Assembly (NCBI GenBank): GCA_022376465.1
Contig: JACDTU010000013.1
Location: forward strand, 926,501 to 990,500
Direction: 5' to 3'
Source of the DNA: Cubamyces lactineus
Taxonomy: Eukaryota > Basidiomycota > Agaricomycetes > Polyporales > Polyporaceae
DNA: 64,000 nt
The notes beneath the pieces are model-generated. The model saw nothing but the letters and a program-made list of their open reading frames with translations. It searched no databases and was not told the origin of the DNA. The position numbers and the translations under genes were made by a program. Shown here in pieces: positions 1 through 11,635 of this stretch (positions within the stretch are counted from its first letter, which is position 1; the number at the start of each line of letters is the position of its first letter).

Positions 1-926
1 TTGTTGACATTCAACCAAGCATTTGCGGCGTAAGACTAGAAATACAGTGCACGAGAAAAGCGCGGCTCGCGGGTCAAGAATGGGAGAAGCTTAGGGTGAT
101 GGTTGGGCGAATATGTAATGCAAGCGCTCGAGGGGGATTATGGGCGCTACCCTTCCGATACATATCCATAAGCGCTTTCAAGACTTGCTCAACTCTTGGG
201 TCGGGGCCAGACATGGTTCAACCATGTACAATACTGAAGCATCGCTGCGCACCGGCCCTCACCAGATCTGAGCTAGTTTCCCGGCTAAAGGTTGCCAAAG
301 GCTCGCAATGGAAGGTGCCGAAGCTACATGTTGCGTGCGTCTTGTTGTACCAAACGATAACAGCATATTGAGATGGAAAGCCTTGCTTTCATTAGTGTCG
401 TCGCGGCGACTTACCGTCTACGAAGCCACGGATTTATCGACGGAGGTAGACAGAGGTGAAGTCGTACCTTGTTGGGATCGATGAGTATAGGTGACTGCGT
501 CGAGTAGCGATCACGCGCGGTATTCAGAGTCTTGAGCGTTATAGTGCTACAAACATCTATCGAATAGGAATCGCGGAACGAAAGCTACCGAACACAGTGA
601 CTGTAGGAACGAAATCGTGATGATGAAGGAAACCAGTGGTGGTACAACTTGCCTACGAGTTTTAGCAGACATTGACCCAGCACGGGTGAATGAACATCGA
701 GCTCGTGAGTTACGCATACTCCTCTCGATCGGCGGAAACTACTCACACGATCCTGTTAGAGAATGCTTGACTATCTTGTTACCTTGACACACTGTTTGAC
801 TGACAAGTATAGTCGGAATGCTCTGCAGTTTAACATAACGTGAGCGACATCGTCGTTCAGAGAGGTGATGTTAACTAACCGCACCCGCACGAACAACATT
901 CGCCTCCCCTCAACCAATGCAGTATC
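1..926. other. Intergenic / no supported gene
   Basis: I see no convincing coding sequence, RNA gene or repeat here. The only ORF of note (96-371, plus) lacks similarity to a family I recognise and has no splice-supported extension. The right end probably carries the 3' untranslated region of the minus-strand MYND gene. Confidence 0.5.
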
Positions 927-1940
927 TCAAATAAAAGAATAGAAGCGGTCCCAAATCGCAGTCGGCTGGAGCCCTGACCTAGACCCGTTCGGCGGCAGCA
1001 TCCCAAGCGAAGCCGCAGAGTTCCAATTCCAGTCCTCCTTGAGCTTCCACTCCCACCTCTTTTTCCGCCACACCAGGACGCCAACATCAGGGACCAGCCC
1101 CTGCACACGAGGGTTACCGGCTGCGTGAAGGACAAGGCCTGCGTTTATCGCGCCGACGCTCATCTGCATGACGTCCTCGAACACCGCGCGCGCCTGCGGG
1201 TCGCGCAGCTGCCCGTCGGGCGTGCGGCGGTGGACGAGATTGTGGTGGAACGTCATCAAGCCGGTGTTCACGACGACCAGGACGATGGGCATCGCCCCTG
1301 CGATGGTGCTGTCGAGGCTGTGGCGGAGCGTCTCCACCGTCCGGTCGAACTGCACACGGCCTTCGTTCCAGGCGTTGTTCGCCTCGCGTCCGAAGTCGGT
1401 TTTGGACACCATGGTCATGTCCACGATCTTGAATGCCTTAGCGGGGTTCCCGCTCTGGGGCGCCTTGGCCTGCACGCGGAGGACGAGGGCGCGAGGGTTG
1501 GCGAGGTTGTAGTCTAGCCCGCCGTTCTTGTGGGTGTTGACGATGGTGATGTAGCTCAGCGCGTACGACTGCGCCTCCCACCAGTCCATAAGGGACGAGT
1601 TGAGGGTCGTGCACGCGGGGTACCCGGTGTTCGCGAGGAGGACAGGGTCGATGAGGTTATCCTCGACCGAAGGCCCAGGGGAGCGGCATCCCAATCTACA
1701 ATGGACGTGCGTATACGTGAACCTCTGAACGCTACATTGAGTGTAGAGTAATTACGTGCATACGTACTTGTGCGACTTCCAGTCTCCCTTTTGGCATTCT
1801 TTACTACAATACATCGTGACCGCGCAGCCCGTACATCGCTTCAATTTTGTCGTAGGCGATTCCTCTTTCTTGCAATGCGCACATATAGGCTTGCCATTGG
1901 GGCCGTGGTAGGGCTGGAAATGAGGGTGGCTCGAGCTCAT
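927..1940 (-). CDS. MYND-type zinc finger protein
   Basis: Two exons on the minus strand (1940-1768 and 1695-927) give 313 aa. The 72-nt intron uses GTACGT and TAG. The splice is confirmed by the domain: the N-terminal MYND finger runs from Cys20 to Cys61, with pairs Cys20/Cys23, Cys36/Cys39, Cys45/Cys49 and His57/Cys61. The last zinc ligand appears only after splicing; unspliced reading stops just before it. MYND fingers bind zinc and usually mediate protein-protein contacts through proline-rich peptides. The remaining 250 residues have no motif I recognise and resemble the many uncharacterised MYND proteins expanded in mushroom fungi. Cellular role unknown. There is no SET domain, so it is not an SMYD methyltransferase. 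Confidence 0.85.
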
Positions 1941-2197
1941 GGGAAGATGAAAGTCGGCAGATGGGCGCGAGTGGCGGCCACCATGAGAGGGGAATCAAGG
2001 AAGCTCAAAGCGTAAGTTTGCTGTTAGACGGGTGGCTAAAACATGCGCAAGTTACCGTGCGTCGAGAGGACAAAGGAATCGTATGCATTGCTTCGTGCCG
2101 CCTCATTCAACTCCGAATGCGGAATTAGAAGTAACCTGCCCGACTGGGACGTGCTGCATTGCGATATACATTGTTTTTCTGCTACAGGCCTCCACGT

Positions 2198-5100
2198 TTA
2201 GATATCATCGTAATCGTCCGTCGGTCTCAATCCTTGCAAGCTCTGCATCACCTCCCGCAACTCCGCCTCGTAGTATTGCGCGGCCTCCTTCGCAGCCACC
2301 AACCTGTTCTCCAGCTCGTCCGCAGTCATCATGCGCTGCTCCCCGTTCTCCGTCACCAAACCGAGCTGATCAAAGCGGTTCAGCGAGTTCCTCTGGCGCG
2401 GTAGCGTCCCGGCCGGATCCCAACCGTTGTCATTGAACGCTAAAATAGCGCGAACGGCAGCAGTGTTGATGTCGCGGTGAAGCTCCTCGAGCTTCGAGAG
2501 CTGAACCTCCATCCACCGCGCCCGACGCTCGAGCGCAAGAGTGAGCGCCGCTACTTCATCCTCCTTCGCTTGGCTATTCTGGTCGTCGCCGCCATCGTCA
2601 AGGAAGTCGTCTCCCTTGAGCATGTCCCTCAACACACCGTCGAAGGAAGAGCTGTCGTCCCACGTCGTACGAGGCAACAACCGGAGGAGGTCGGAGATGG
2701 TCTGCGTCAATGTCTCGAGCAGCTGCTGGAACGACGAGACAGCATTGTCGATAGAGGTAGACGGCATGTTGTTCGCGAACGAGCCCCCGCCGACCGAGAG
2801 GGCAGAGAGGGCGTGCACGAGCGGGCCGTACTCCAGAGGAACTTTCGAGGCGGGATTGATCTTCTGCAGATCGAAGAACGGATGCTTGGACAACCCGAGC
2901 CAAGGGAACTGCACATGGAGCTCTTTGAGCATATCCTTGAGCGACATGGGCTCCACAGGAGGCGCCCGGTCGACGGAGTGGGCACGTGAGTCGTTCGAGC
3001 TGCTGTCCGTGGCGCGAATCTCGGGGAGCTGAGGCGCATCCGAAGTGGCAGCCGAAGGTAGGGTTGAGGCAGCATCGGCGGCGTGATCCTCCTTAGGGAT
3101 CTTGATAGGCTTCGTAACTGGCTTGTTTTTCTTTGGCATCTTCGCGAGGATGGGTGCCTGCTCGACCGGCTCCGCTGAAGGGGCGACAGCAGGAGTGGCC
3201 GATGCCTTGCGACCACCCTTCTCGGATTGGGGGGTACCAGTCGGGGAGCTCGCGCTCGGTGCTTTGGAGGTTTTGCTCGCAGCCGCAGCCTGCTTTGCCG
3301 CGGCTTTCGCAGCTCTAGCGGCCTCCGCAGCACGCTCCCGTTCTGCCTTCTCTGCAGCCTCTTTCTCTGCACGCTCCCTAGCCGCCTGCTCCCTCTCCGC
3401 CTTCTCTTTCGCAGCCTTCTCGCGCTCTGCTTTCTCCTTCTCAGCTTTCTCCTTCGCGGCCTTCTCTTTCTCCGCCTTCAGCGCTGCCTGCCTCTCCTTC
3501 TCAGCAGCTTTCTCCTTCGCGAGGCGTTCCTTCTCAGCAGCGCGCACTGCGGCCTTCTCCTGTGCGATACGAGCCCGTTCGGCAGCACGCGCCGCTGCTT
3601 GGGCTTTCTTCGCGGCCTTACGTGCGGCCTTCTCTTGCGCGGCGCTGTCGAGCGCCTCGTTGGGGGCCTTGGGAGCCTCACTAGCCTGTGGTGCATCGGA
3701 AGGAGCAGGGTGCTCAGCAGCCGCGGATAGCGCAGGGAAGTCTGACGAAGAGAGGGCGGGAGACTGGGTGGGAGCGGGCGAAGGCGATGCAGAGACTGTA
3801 CAAGCACGACAAGACGGGGAGAACAAGCAATACGATGAGGCGGAGAATAACGAAGAGGCAAGTGGAATATGATAACGAGGACGAGGACGATGACGATGGC
3901 AACACGGTAGCGACGGAGTCGGAGACCCAACAAGAACAAGTGTATGTCAGCGTCAACGTACTTTCATGGAGGGGCCCTACCAGGGGGATAGATAGACAGC
4001 GAGCAGCGCGTGGCAGGAAAGCAAGGGTGGACGAGGAGAGGAGAGGAGACCGGGCCGTTGCCATGTCTTAGATCAAGGCCGATGATACAGTTTCCGCACT
4101 GAAAGCACGGCAGCTCGGTACACTGACCTGGGACTCCCACCCCGTGAAGCGGAAGAAACGGGACTCACCATGTGCAGATCCGCTCGCCTGTGATACCTCC
4201 ATGTTGGATCCCGACGCGCCGCCAAACCCGAGGTGGTTGGACATGGATGGGCTTGCTATCGATTCGTCGGTCGGAAAGGACAACCCTGGCGGAGGTCCGA
4301 AGGCCATGTGGGGAGAGCCATACGCATCGACGCCTGAGCCGGGAAACCGACCATTCTGCATAGGCTGGGACATGCTCGGAGAAGCCAACCTCGCAGACAT
4401 GATAGCGGGGTCATTGAACGGCTGACCCGGATTGTATGCGTTCGGATCTGTATAGCACAACGAAGACGTGGAGAACAACAAAGCGGAAAGGGATCGAATA
4501 GTCAACAACATATTACACATATACAGCCAGAGGAGTCCTCCTACCCATCGGTCCGTTCCTCGACACATTCGACCGGTCGCGACTCGACATGATCAGCTCC
4601 CTCAATTGCTGCTCGCTGACCCCAGCATCGTACGCCTGCTGGAACCGGTTCATCTGCTGTTGCTGCTGCTGATGTTGACTGAAGGGCGACTGCGCGGCCT
4701 GCATATGTTGGGCAAGCGGTGAGCTCATCGCAGAGTTACTTTGGTACTGTGCGAACTCCTGGTGCCGAGCCTGGAATGGCCATTGCTGCGCAGCATGGTT
4801 GTTGAACTCGGCGGCATTGTTGAGATGAGCGACGTGCGACAGGCTGTCGTGCGTGCTGAGTGGGGAGGGGGCATGCAGAGGAGAAGACGCTGAACCCTGA
4901 CGGCCTCGCGCGAATCCGAACCGAGAAACCTTGCGTTCCTCGTCCAAGGGCGAGAACTTGCGTGACGGCGGTTCGTCCATGTCACCACCGAACGGATTGA
5001 AGGAGCCTGTGTAGCTAGAACCTGTCGATTGACGTTCAAGCTGCGCCCTGCCGGTGATCGGGTCATATACGCCACGAGGAGCTTGTGACGCCAGAGGGAG

Positions 5101-7587
5101 ACCAGGAGGAGGCATCAACGGGTTCTGAGCGGGCTGAGCGCCCGGTCGGAGGCTCGGAAAGACATCGAAGAAACCACCGTTGTAGGGAACCGTGGGATCG
5201 ACATCGAAGTCCGGCAAGCTGAGCTCTTCCTCCTGCACATCTCCCACGAGCTTGGGATCGAGGTTGAAACTGAAGCCACCAAACTCGGTATCGTTGCCAA
5301 GGGATTGAAGCATGCGATCGAAGTCGGGGAAAGGACTCTGCACGACTGTTGCGATCGACGATTCTCGCCTGGCCCGGATGTCCTCCATGAGGGCCTGCGC
5401 CTGGGTCGACATTTGATACGACGAAGTAGATGGTGGCTGCATAGAAATCTGGGGAGACGACGCGGCTTCAGAAGTGGTTCTCGAGGACGGCGGAGGAAGG
5501 CCTGGAGGGGCGGCCAGACCCGGCGGGACCGCAGGTGAGAGACCTGGTGGGACGGCTGGGAGACCTGGAGGCGCAGTAGGAACATCTTTGGGTGCATTTG
5601 CTGGCGGCGACCGTGGCGATGGGACTTCTGGCGCGGCAGACGCAACATCGGAGTCGACCGCAACAGACGAAGTGGGCGATCGTGAAGGAGGCGGAGGAGC
5701 AGGAGCAGGCTCGTTGTTCTTCGCCTGTTTCGAAGTTGCCGGGGTAGCAGGCCGATTTGGCAGGTTCCCTGCGGGTGTTGCAGGGCGCGACGATGACGCT
5801 TGTGATGACGCCTTCGCCGCTGCCTTCTTCCGAACCTCCGCAAGAGCAGGGACAACTGGTGTTGTCGTAGATCCTGACCGTTGCTGTCGTGTGGTTGTCG
5901 TAGTCCGGCGTGCTTGTCGTAACCCTTGATTGGTGGTATTGTGTAGCGCGGCAGTTGCAAGGTTACTATTGCTCTTGTTCGCCCAAGACGCTGCTCGAGG
6001 AAGGCCTGGGGAACGTTTAGGCAATCCTGATGTTCTATATTGTGTTAGAGCCTCACCTTCTGCTTCATCACCCTTCTTGATAGTGGTAGTACGAGAGCGC
6101 GTCTCCGTATCCTTCATGGTATGTTTGCTGATGCCATGATCAGTCTACCATTCTCCGCAGAGAAAAAGAGTGGAACGCACAGTGTAGTGAGGTCTTCCTT
6201 CGTGAAGCAATCTTTCTCATCACCCCACTCATGAAGATTCATGCAACTGTGGTCGGTACAGCTGACACCGCGAAGAAAAGCCATGCAATACTTCGTCGTT
6301 CCATAGCTAGCTCGCATGATCTCTCCCCCTCCGCCTGGAGAGGGAGCTCCATCAACTGCTGCGATAGCGCGAGCCGCATCTTCGCGGCGATGGTATGTAA
6401 TATAGAGACCGATCACGGGCGCGCGTCCGCCAGGCGGTGTACGCTTCACGATCACGATCTTCGATATCTTCCCATACTGCCCAAAGTACTCGTTTGAACG
6501 AAGAGTTGGTATAAGCTGCACCGATGTTAGTCCGATCTGAGATCGCGGCACACGTGAGTAGAGCACACCTCTTCCTTCGCAAACCTTGGCCCGAGTCCGA
6601 CAACATACACGACGTTGCGTTGCACGACGCGCACGTTCGCAAGGTGACGGCGCCCAAGAGCATCCAATTCCTTGCGTTCACGTTCGCGCTGCTTCTTCTG
6701 CTGGGTCAAGCGTTTGTGGCTGCACGATAAGTTAGCACGGCGATGAATATATTGAAACGATCATCAAGTAGAGGATTGTTCCCGTCTGCCGCCAGGCAAT
6801 ATCAAGTGAAGCTGTGGCTTGGAGGAAATGTTGTACATTGTCCGTATGTCTCTGTTGGGGAACGTTCGCGGACGCGCTTCGAGTGATCGGGCGTGTTCAA
6901 GACATTCCACACCGCTAGACAAAGCACTCGCGGGACACAACACCATATGAAAGATGCACCGCAGCACTGGAGAATATCGACTCCGTGCAATAGAGCAAGT
7001 GGCGCGCCTAGTCGCACACGCCTTACTCAGCGTCAACCGAGAGGCCGACCAGCTTCGGTCATCATCCTCCGCGACCGGACGGAGCATGACAGCAAAGGAG
7101 CACAGACGTGCAGGATGCTTGCAAGGAATGAGGGAAGGAGAACTCACTCTTCAGGATTAATGGGCTTGAACTGAACCGCCTCATCAGTGTACTCCCTCCG
7201 GCACGCCGGGCACCGGCTGTTGAGGTTCTCCTTGATGTGGTGCCAGCAGAACTGGCAGACCTACATCACCTCGTCGTGAGCCATGGGTCCTCCCAAACTA
7301 CAAGAACAAAGAGAGCTTACTTGGTAACCGCAAGGGCACGGCTTGAAGTTGAGATCGGAGATGTCCATCTCCTCGAGACAGAGAGGGCACTCTGCGTCCT
7401 CCTGCACACAACGCATCAGTCATCCGGCGCATACATGAGGTGCTGGACGTCCACCCACCGCCTCGTCGTCGCTCCAATACGCGTCTTGAACGCCTGCAAG
7501 GACGTGAGACTTTGACTGCGGGAGAGCATGTGCGGCATGAAGCGCTGGGGCCGGCAAGGGCGAGTTGGTGTGAATTCGAGTAGCCAT
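2198..7587 (-). CDS. NOT4: NOT4/CNOT4 RING E3 ubiquitin ligase of the CCR4-NOT complex
   Basis: Eight exons (7587-7459, 7401-7321, 7260-7148, 6719-6569, 6515-6181, 6127-4545, 4447-4169, 3795-2198) give 1,422 aa. Residues 48-90 form the all-cysteine C4C4 RING that distinguishes NOT4 (Cys48, 51, 65, 67, 72, 75, 87, 90). A basic linker, an RRM with a conserved NVVYVVGL strand, and a CCCH-type finger ending in CMNLHE follow. This order is diagnostic of NOT4, which ubiquitinates ribosomal and nascent-chain substrates and couples translation quality control to deadenylation. The long C-terminal part has glutamine/serine-rich disorder, then about 120 residues of Ala/Lys/Glu coiled coil, then a conserved acidic tail. 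Two introns are unusually long (428 and 373 nt); the 3796-4168 junction is the least certain. Start chosen at the first ATG of the exon preceding the RING. Confidence 0.9.
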
Positions 7588-8284
7588 GGGGCAGACACGG
7601 AGGACGAGGGGCGAGGGGCGATGAGAGCAGGATATGGGCAAGAGAGAAGAGACGAGGGAGGCAGACGCTTCAGTGCAGGTCGTAAACGCGACAAATGAGG
7701 CGCTTGCCGAGTTTTGCGGTGGCACGTAAACAACACAGCCAAACACATATCACAGATAGGCGCCCAGTCTCGTACTCCTCCGTGATTTCCAGCTCTTTCA
7801 ATCAAGTCCTCGTTGTTCTCTCAAATTCATTCATCCTCGCACCATGCTACCAACAACAAACGATAGTACTCATGAAGCACGAAGACATCGTCCTGTATAC
7901 ACCAGCTCGCTGGCGGCATCGAGAGATGGTCAGAAGACAGGCATGCACCGCGGGCGTGCCCTGGCTCGCGTGACTCCAAGCTTCACTCACGCCCCATTCC
8001 ATCGCCGAGAATGCACCACCTCATGCCTCAAGCGGTGCTGATGCATCTCGCCCTCCAGGCAGAGATGGGCGGTAGTATTGCCAGCATCAGCTGACACTGC
8101 CGCATGGAGACCTGGAACTCATCGAGTGTGGACAATAGCTGTCAATCCCACATGCTACCTTTCATCGCGGGCGCAGCAGCAAGACAAGTTGTCATGGATT
8201 GAGGACGGACGGCATGAAAGGACCATGGGCGATAGAGCGAAACGAAGTGGTAGTGTTGGTACAGAATTACAGTCTTCTTCGAAG
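7588..8284. other. Intergenic: NOT4 promoter side and PDCD5 3' flank
   Basis: Between the NOT4 start codon and the PDCD5 stop, both on minus. No further coding signal is supported; the ORFs here are short and lack splice context. Confidence 0.5.
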
Positions 8285-8858
8285 TTAGAAATCGTCGTCG
8301 TCATCGAAACCTCCTTTCCTGTGGTGGAACTGCCGGAAAATGAGCGCCGATTAAATGTCAAAGTATAGAGAGAAAGTTCACATACCACGATTGCCCCCTT
8401 CTTTGGCGCAGACTTCGACTGGGCTCCGTCTATCTAACATGACTTCAACCGTCGTCCATGGTCGTATTAGTGATCGTGGCATACCTGGTCCAGCAACCCG
8501 ATGAGTTGCTCCTCTGACACGCGCCCTCTCAGCTGGCCAGACTGCACCATTCGCAGCAAGATGGCTTCGATCTGTTTCGCTCTGTCCGGGCTGACCAGCG
8601 CAATGCGAGCAACTAAGACGGATGGTAACTCATAGTCAGCATCACCTCGCGCGAGCGTTTCGATGAACGTTGAAAGGTAGTTGTCTACTCACGTCGTTCT
8701 CGAGCAGCAGTGTCCAGGATAGTTGCGAGCAGGTCCCTCCGCATCTGCTCCTCCGCTTCCCGCTTAGCCTGCTCCTCTCCTGCCTGGGCTCCGCCGCTCC
8801 CTTGGGCACCCTGGCCCATACTCGCGGCACGGATCGCAGCCAACTCGGGGTCCTCCAT
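8285..8858 (-). CDS. PDCD5: PDCD5 / TFAR19 family DNA-binding protein
   Basis: Four exons (8858-8693, 8612-8485, 8433-8386, 8329-8285) give 128 aa, the normal family length. It begins with the MEDPELAAIRAAS-type start, has the basic helix EEQAKREAEEQMRR, the core helices ending in EEQLIGLL, and the characteristic tail with a basic FHHRK segment followed by an aspartate run. Introns are about 50-80 nt with consensus borders. PDCD5 proteins are small helical proteins conserved from archaea to humans; in eukaryotes they are linked to programmed cell death, chaperonin and TIP60 interaction. The gene lies head-to-head with the T5orf172 gene, separated by about 500 bp. Confidence 0.9.
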
Positions 8859-9358
8859 GTTCAGCAGATTTGCTTAGGATATCAAATACAGATTAACCGA
8901 AGTCTCGTCAAGGATTGTGGCAGCAGGGCGGTCGGAGTCAGAGCGTCGATGTCCCGGGAAGTGTACTTCAGACGATGTGACCAGGTCGGCTGCGGGAGAG
9001 CCTTTGTCCAAGAAAAATAATAGACGAGATGGGTGAAGTTGACTCGCGGTGAGAAAGCAAGAGGAAAGCTCTGCCACAAACGGCATACATCCATCGCTTA
9101 GCGCCCATAATCGAGATGTGCCTGTGCGTAGTGCGGCGGTGTGCATGGCCTCGGACCTCGCGGTGTGCATGGCCTCGGACCTCGCGCCGTGCCACACCCT
9201 CACCTTTGAGCATCGGGCAAAGATGTCGAGGGCGGCCTTTGTTCTGGTGATTCCATCTGCTCCAGCATAACGAACATTCCGTAAATCAGGCAGGCGTGAG
9301 TAATCCGTCGCACAGCCGGCGGACGTCTAAAGTACTTGGGAGCTTCGACGCGAGGGAC
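8859..9358. promoter_or_regulatory. Divergent intergenic region with a 24-bp tandem duplication
   Basis: Shared upstream region of PDCD5 (minus) and the T5orf172 gene (plus). Positions 9136-9183 hold two back-to-back copies of a 24-bp unit containing GTGCATGGCCTCGGACCTC. No TATA box I trust on either side. Confidence 0.4.
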
Positions 9359-11076
9359 ATGCCGAACCCGTTCTCTACTCTCCTCAAGAAACTCAAGCCC
9401 TCGCAGACGACGACAGACGACGGTATGCAGCGCTCCAGCAGCGGCAAGAGCAACGGGCACCGCGCACCGTCTTCCTCAGATACCAGTATCCTCGTCGAGA
9501 GCTTGGGGAGGCTTTCCCTGGGCTCGGAGCGGCCCTCCGCCGGCAGGCAGGACACCCATCGCAGTACCGCAAATGGCTTCGCAGGGGGGTTCGCACAACC
9601 GCGGCATCCACAACACGATGAGATGGACTGGGAAAGCAGCACCTCAAGAACACAGTATGGACCGCCGCCAACTCGCTACACGGGCAACAATGGGCTACCT
9701 GCGATGTCGTTCCCCGAACCGCAGGTGTACCCTCCCGCACCTCCCGGGCCACTCCCCATACCCCCGACGATGCAAATGCCGGTGCCACAGCCCGCCATGT
9801 CACGGACGATGCATTTTGCCACCTTGGGGGGAGAACTCCCACCACCGCCTCCACCGCCGCCTAAGCCCGACTTGCGCCCGCCCGCCGCAGCTACAATGAA
9901 TCGACCGCATTCGGACTCTGGCGCGTTCCCAGCGTCCGGCCATTTGCAACCTCCACCCTCGACGCCTGACCGGCGGCCTGTGCTGCAGGCCGCACCCCAT
10001 TCCGCACCTGCGAAGCCTACTTCCGCAGGCCCTTCCCGCCTGCCTTTGTCGAGCTCTCAAACGCCGTCAAGGAATAGGCGCGCGTCCGACGCGTCCAGCC
10101 CGTCCTCAGTGGCATCTTCCCCTGGAAAGGGCGCGCGCAAGGTGCAATGTTGTGCATTCACGAAACAAGATACAAGATGTCAACGTATGGTGGTTGTAAA
10201 CACGCCCCTGGCCCTTCTCAACGGCGAAGAGGAACGGCAGTTCTGTCACCAGCATATCAAGAACGCGTTCAAAGACGTCAAGTTCCCGTCGCGCAAGAAC
10301 CCTGCTGTGAAGGTGACATACAACGGTGAGGACAATGGTTCGCACCGGATCTGGAGCGTTCTAAGAGAATGGCAGATTGGATACCCGAGTATCTGCAGGA
10401 GTCGACCAAGAATGTGCTTCGCGAGGAGATGCAGAAGGAAGCGTCTGCGGCAGACACGCCGGGGTATATCTACGCTTATGAGATCGAAGGTATGGAACTC
10501 CGCCTCTTCATGTCAGCAACCTTGTTCACGATGTATGCGCGCGAGCAGACAATGATGATCCCAGTGTCGTCCACATCAAGGTCGGCCGTGCTGTCAAGCT
10601 CAACAAGCGATTGGGCGAATGGGATGGTCAGTGCCAGTCGAAGGAGACGCACCTGCGCGGCTACTGGCCGATGAGTGAGGACGCCGAAAGCAACGGGATG
10701 ATGCGCGGCCGCGTGAAGGTGGACAAACCCGGACCCTACTGTCATCGTGTCGAGCGGCTGGTCCACCTCGAGCTCGCTGACCTCGCGTTGAACGCGCCTT
10801 ACCTCCATCCGGACTTCCCCAACGTGAAGAGCGACGTGGGGATTGGAAATGGAGGGAAGCGCTTCGCCGTTAGGAGGGAGTGCCCTGATTGTGAGACGCT
10901 CCACTTGTTCTTGTGTTGGTCGTCGAAGCTAATCCGGAAGTGCAATAGGCGGCGCGGTGCACAAGGAGATCTTCACCTTCCCTCGCGCCACGGGGCGTTA
11001 TGAAGGCAAGGAGTGGGAAGAGATCGTGCGACCTGTCATTGAGAAGTGGGGAGGGTTTGTCGAGGCGTATGTTTGA
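9359..11076 (+). CDS. T5orf172 (DUF1766) domain protein with N-terminal disordered region
   Basis: Four exons (9359-10325, 10376-10489, 10549-10890, 10949-11076) give 516 aa. Residues 1 to about 255 are Pro/Ser-rich and disordered. A short cysteine/histidine motif follows (CAFTKQDTRC, then RQFCHQH), the CxxT...C...CxxH pattern seen ahead of this domain in fungi and similar to DUF5763. The C-terminal half is the T5orf172/DUF1766 domain: YIYAYEI, HIKVGRA, GYWP, a GPYCHRVERLVHLEL helix, CGAVHKEIF and a VIEKWGGFVE end. T5orf172 is distantly related to GIY-YIG nucleases and is named from phage T5; in fungi it is annotated as meiotically up-regulated gene 113-like, with no proven activity. All three introns are phase 1, 50-60 nt. 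The start is the first ATG; a more upstream GTG-opened frame is ignored. Confidence 0.85.
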
Positions 11077-11635
11077 GACATCTCACGGATATCATGGACT
11101 GTACGTTATACCACGAACTGTTTGTGCGTGTCCTCTGCTCCGGTATTGCCGCTTTCCATTATGTATTATGGACACTGGCCAATCGAACCTCTGCTGTGTC
11201 TATTGAGCTGTGATGTACTACTACACAATACACACTCGTGCGTCCAATAACGGGACCTTCGCGATGCTGCTCGATGGCGATCGAGGGCGCGATTTGTCTT
11301 GACGCGATCGGTTAGCGCTGGTTGAATGAGCGCCTAAGGAGAACAATAACACACGTGATCGCGTCGAGACAAAAGAACGAGCGCGCCAAAGCGGTGTGGT
11401 CCTCGAAGCGCGACCTGGCACTCAATGGCTCGCATTGTTCTCCCCGAGCCTATAAAGACAAGGGCCATGGCGACGGCGGCCCCCACCTTCCTCCGTCTTC
11501 CTCCTAGACTACTCTACAACGGTCTTATAGGCCTAACGACTCGGGCTAGCCTCTGCACGAAAGTCCCACAGGACAATCTCTCCAATCGGACGACCACTTA
11601 CTCTACCACCCGCCACTCTCCGAAATACAGCCAAG
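11077..11635. promoter_or_regulatory. Upstream region of the cupredoxin-like gene with TATA box
   Basis: A TATAAA at 11451-11456 lies about 180 nt before the downstream start codon. The rest is 3' flank of the T5orf172 gene; no coding signal seen. Confidence 0.5.

Noticed and set aside
3102..3872. Long plus-strand frame rich in Ala/Phe/Ser opposite NOT4
   Set aside because: Antisense shadow of the Ala/Lys/Glu coiled-coil coding region; no introns, start context or family support.
6037..6066. 30-nt GT-AG stretch near the start of NOT4 exon 6 as an intron
   Set aside because: Below the usual minimum intron size and divisible by three; retained as coding, though it lies in a poorly conserved linker.
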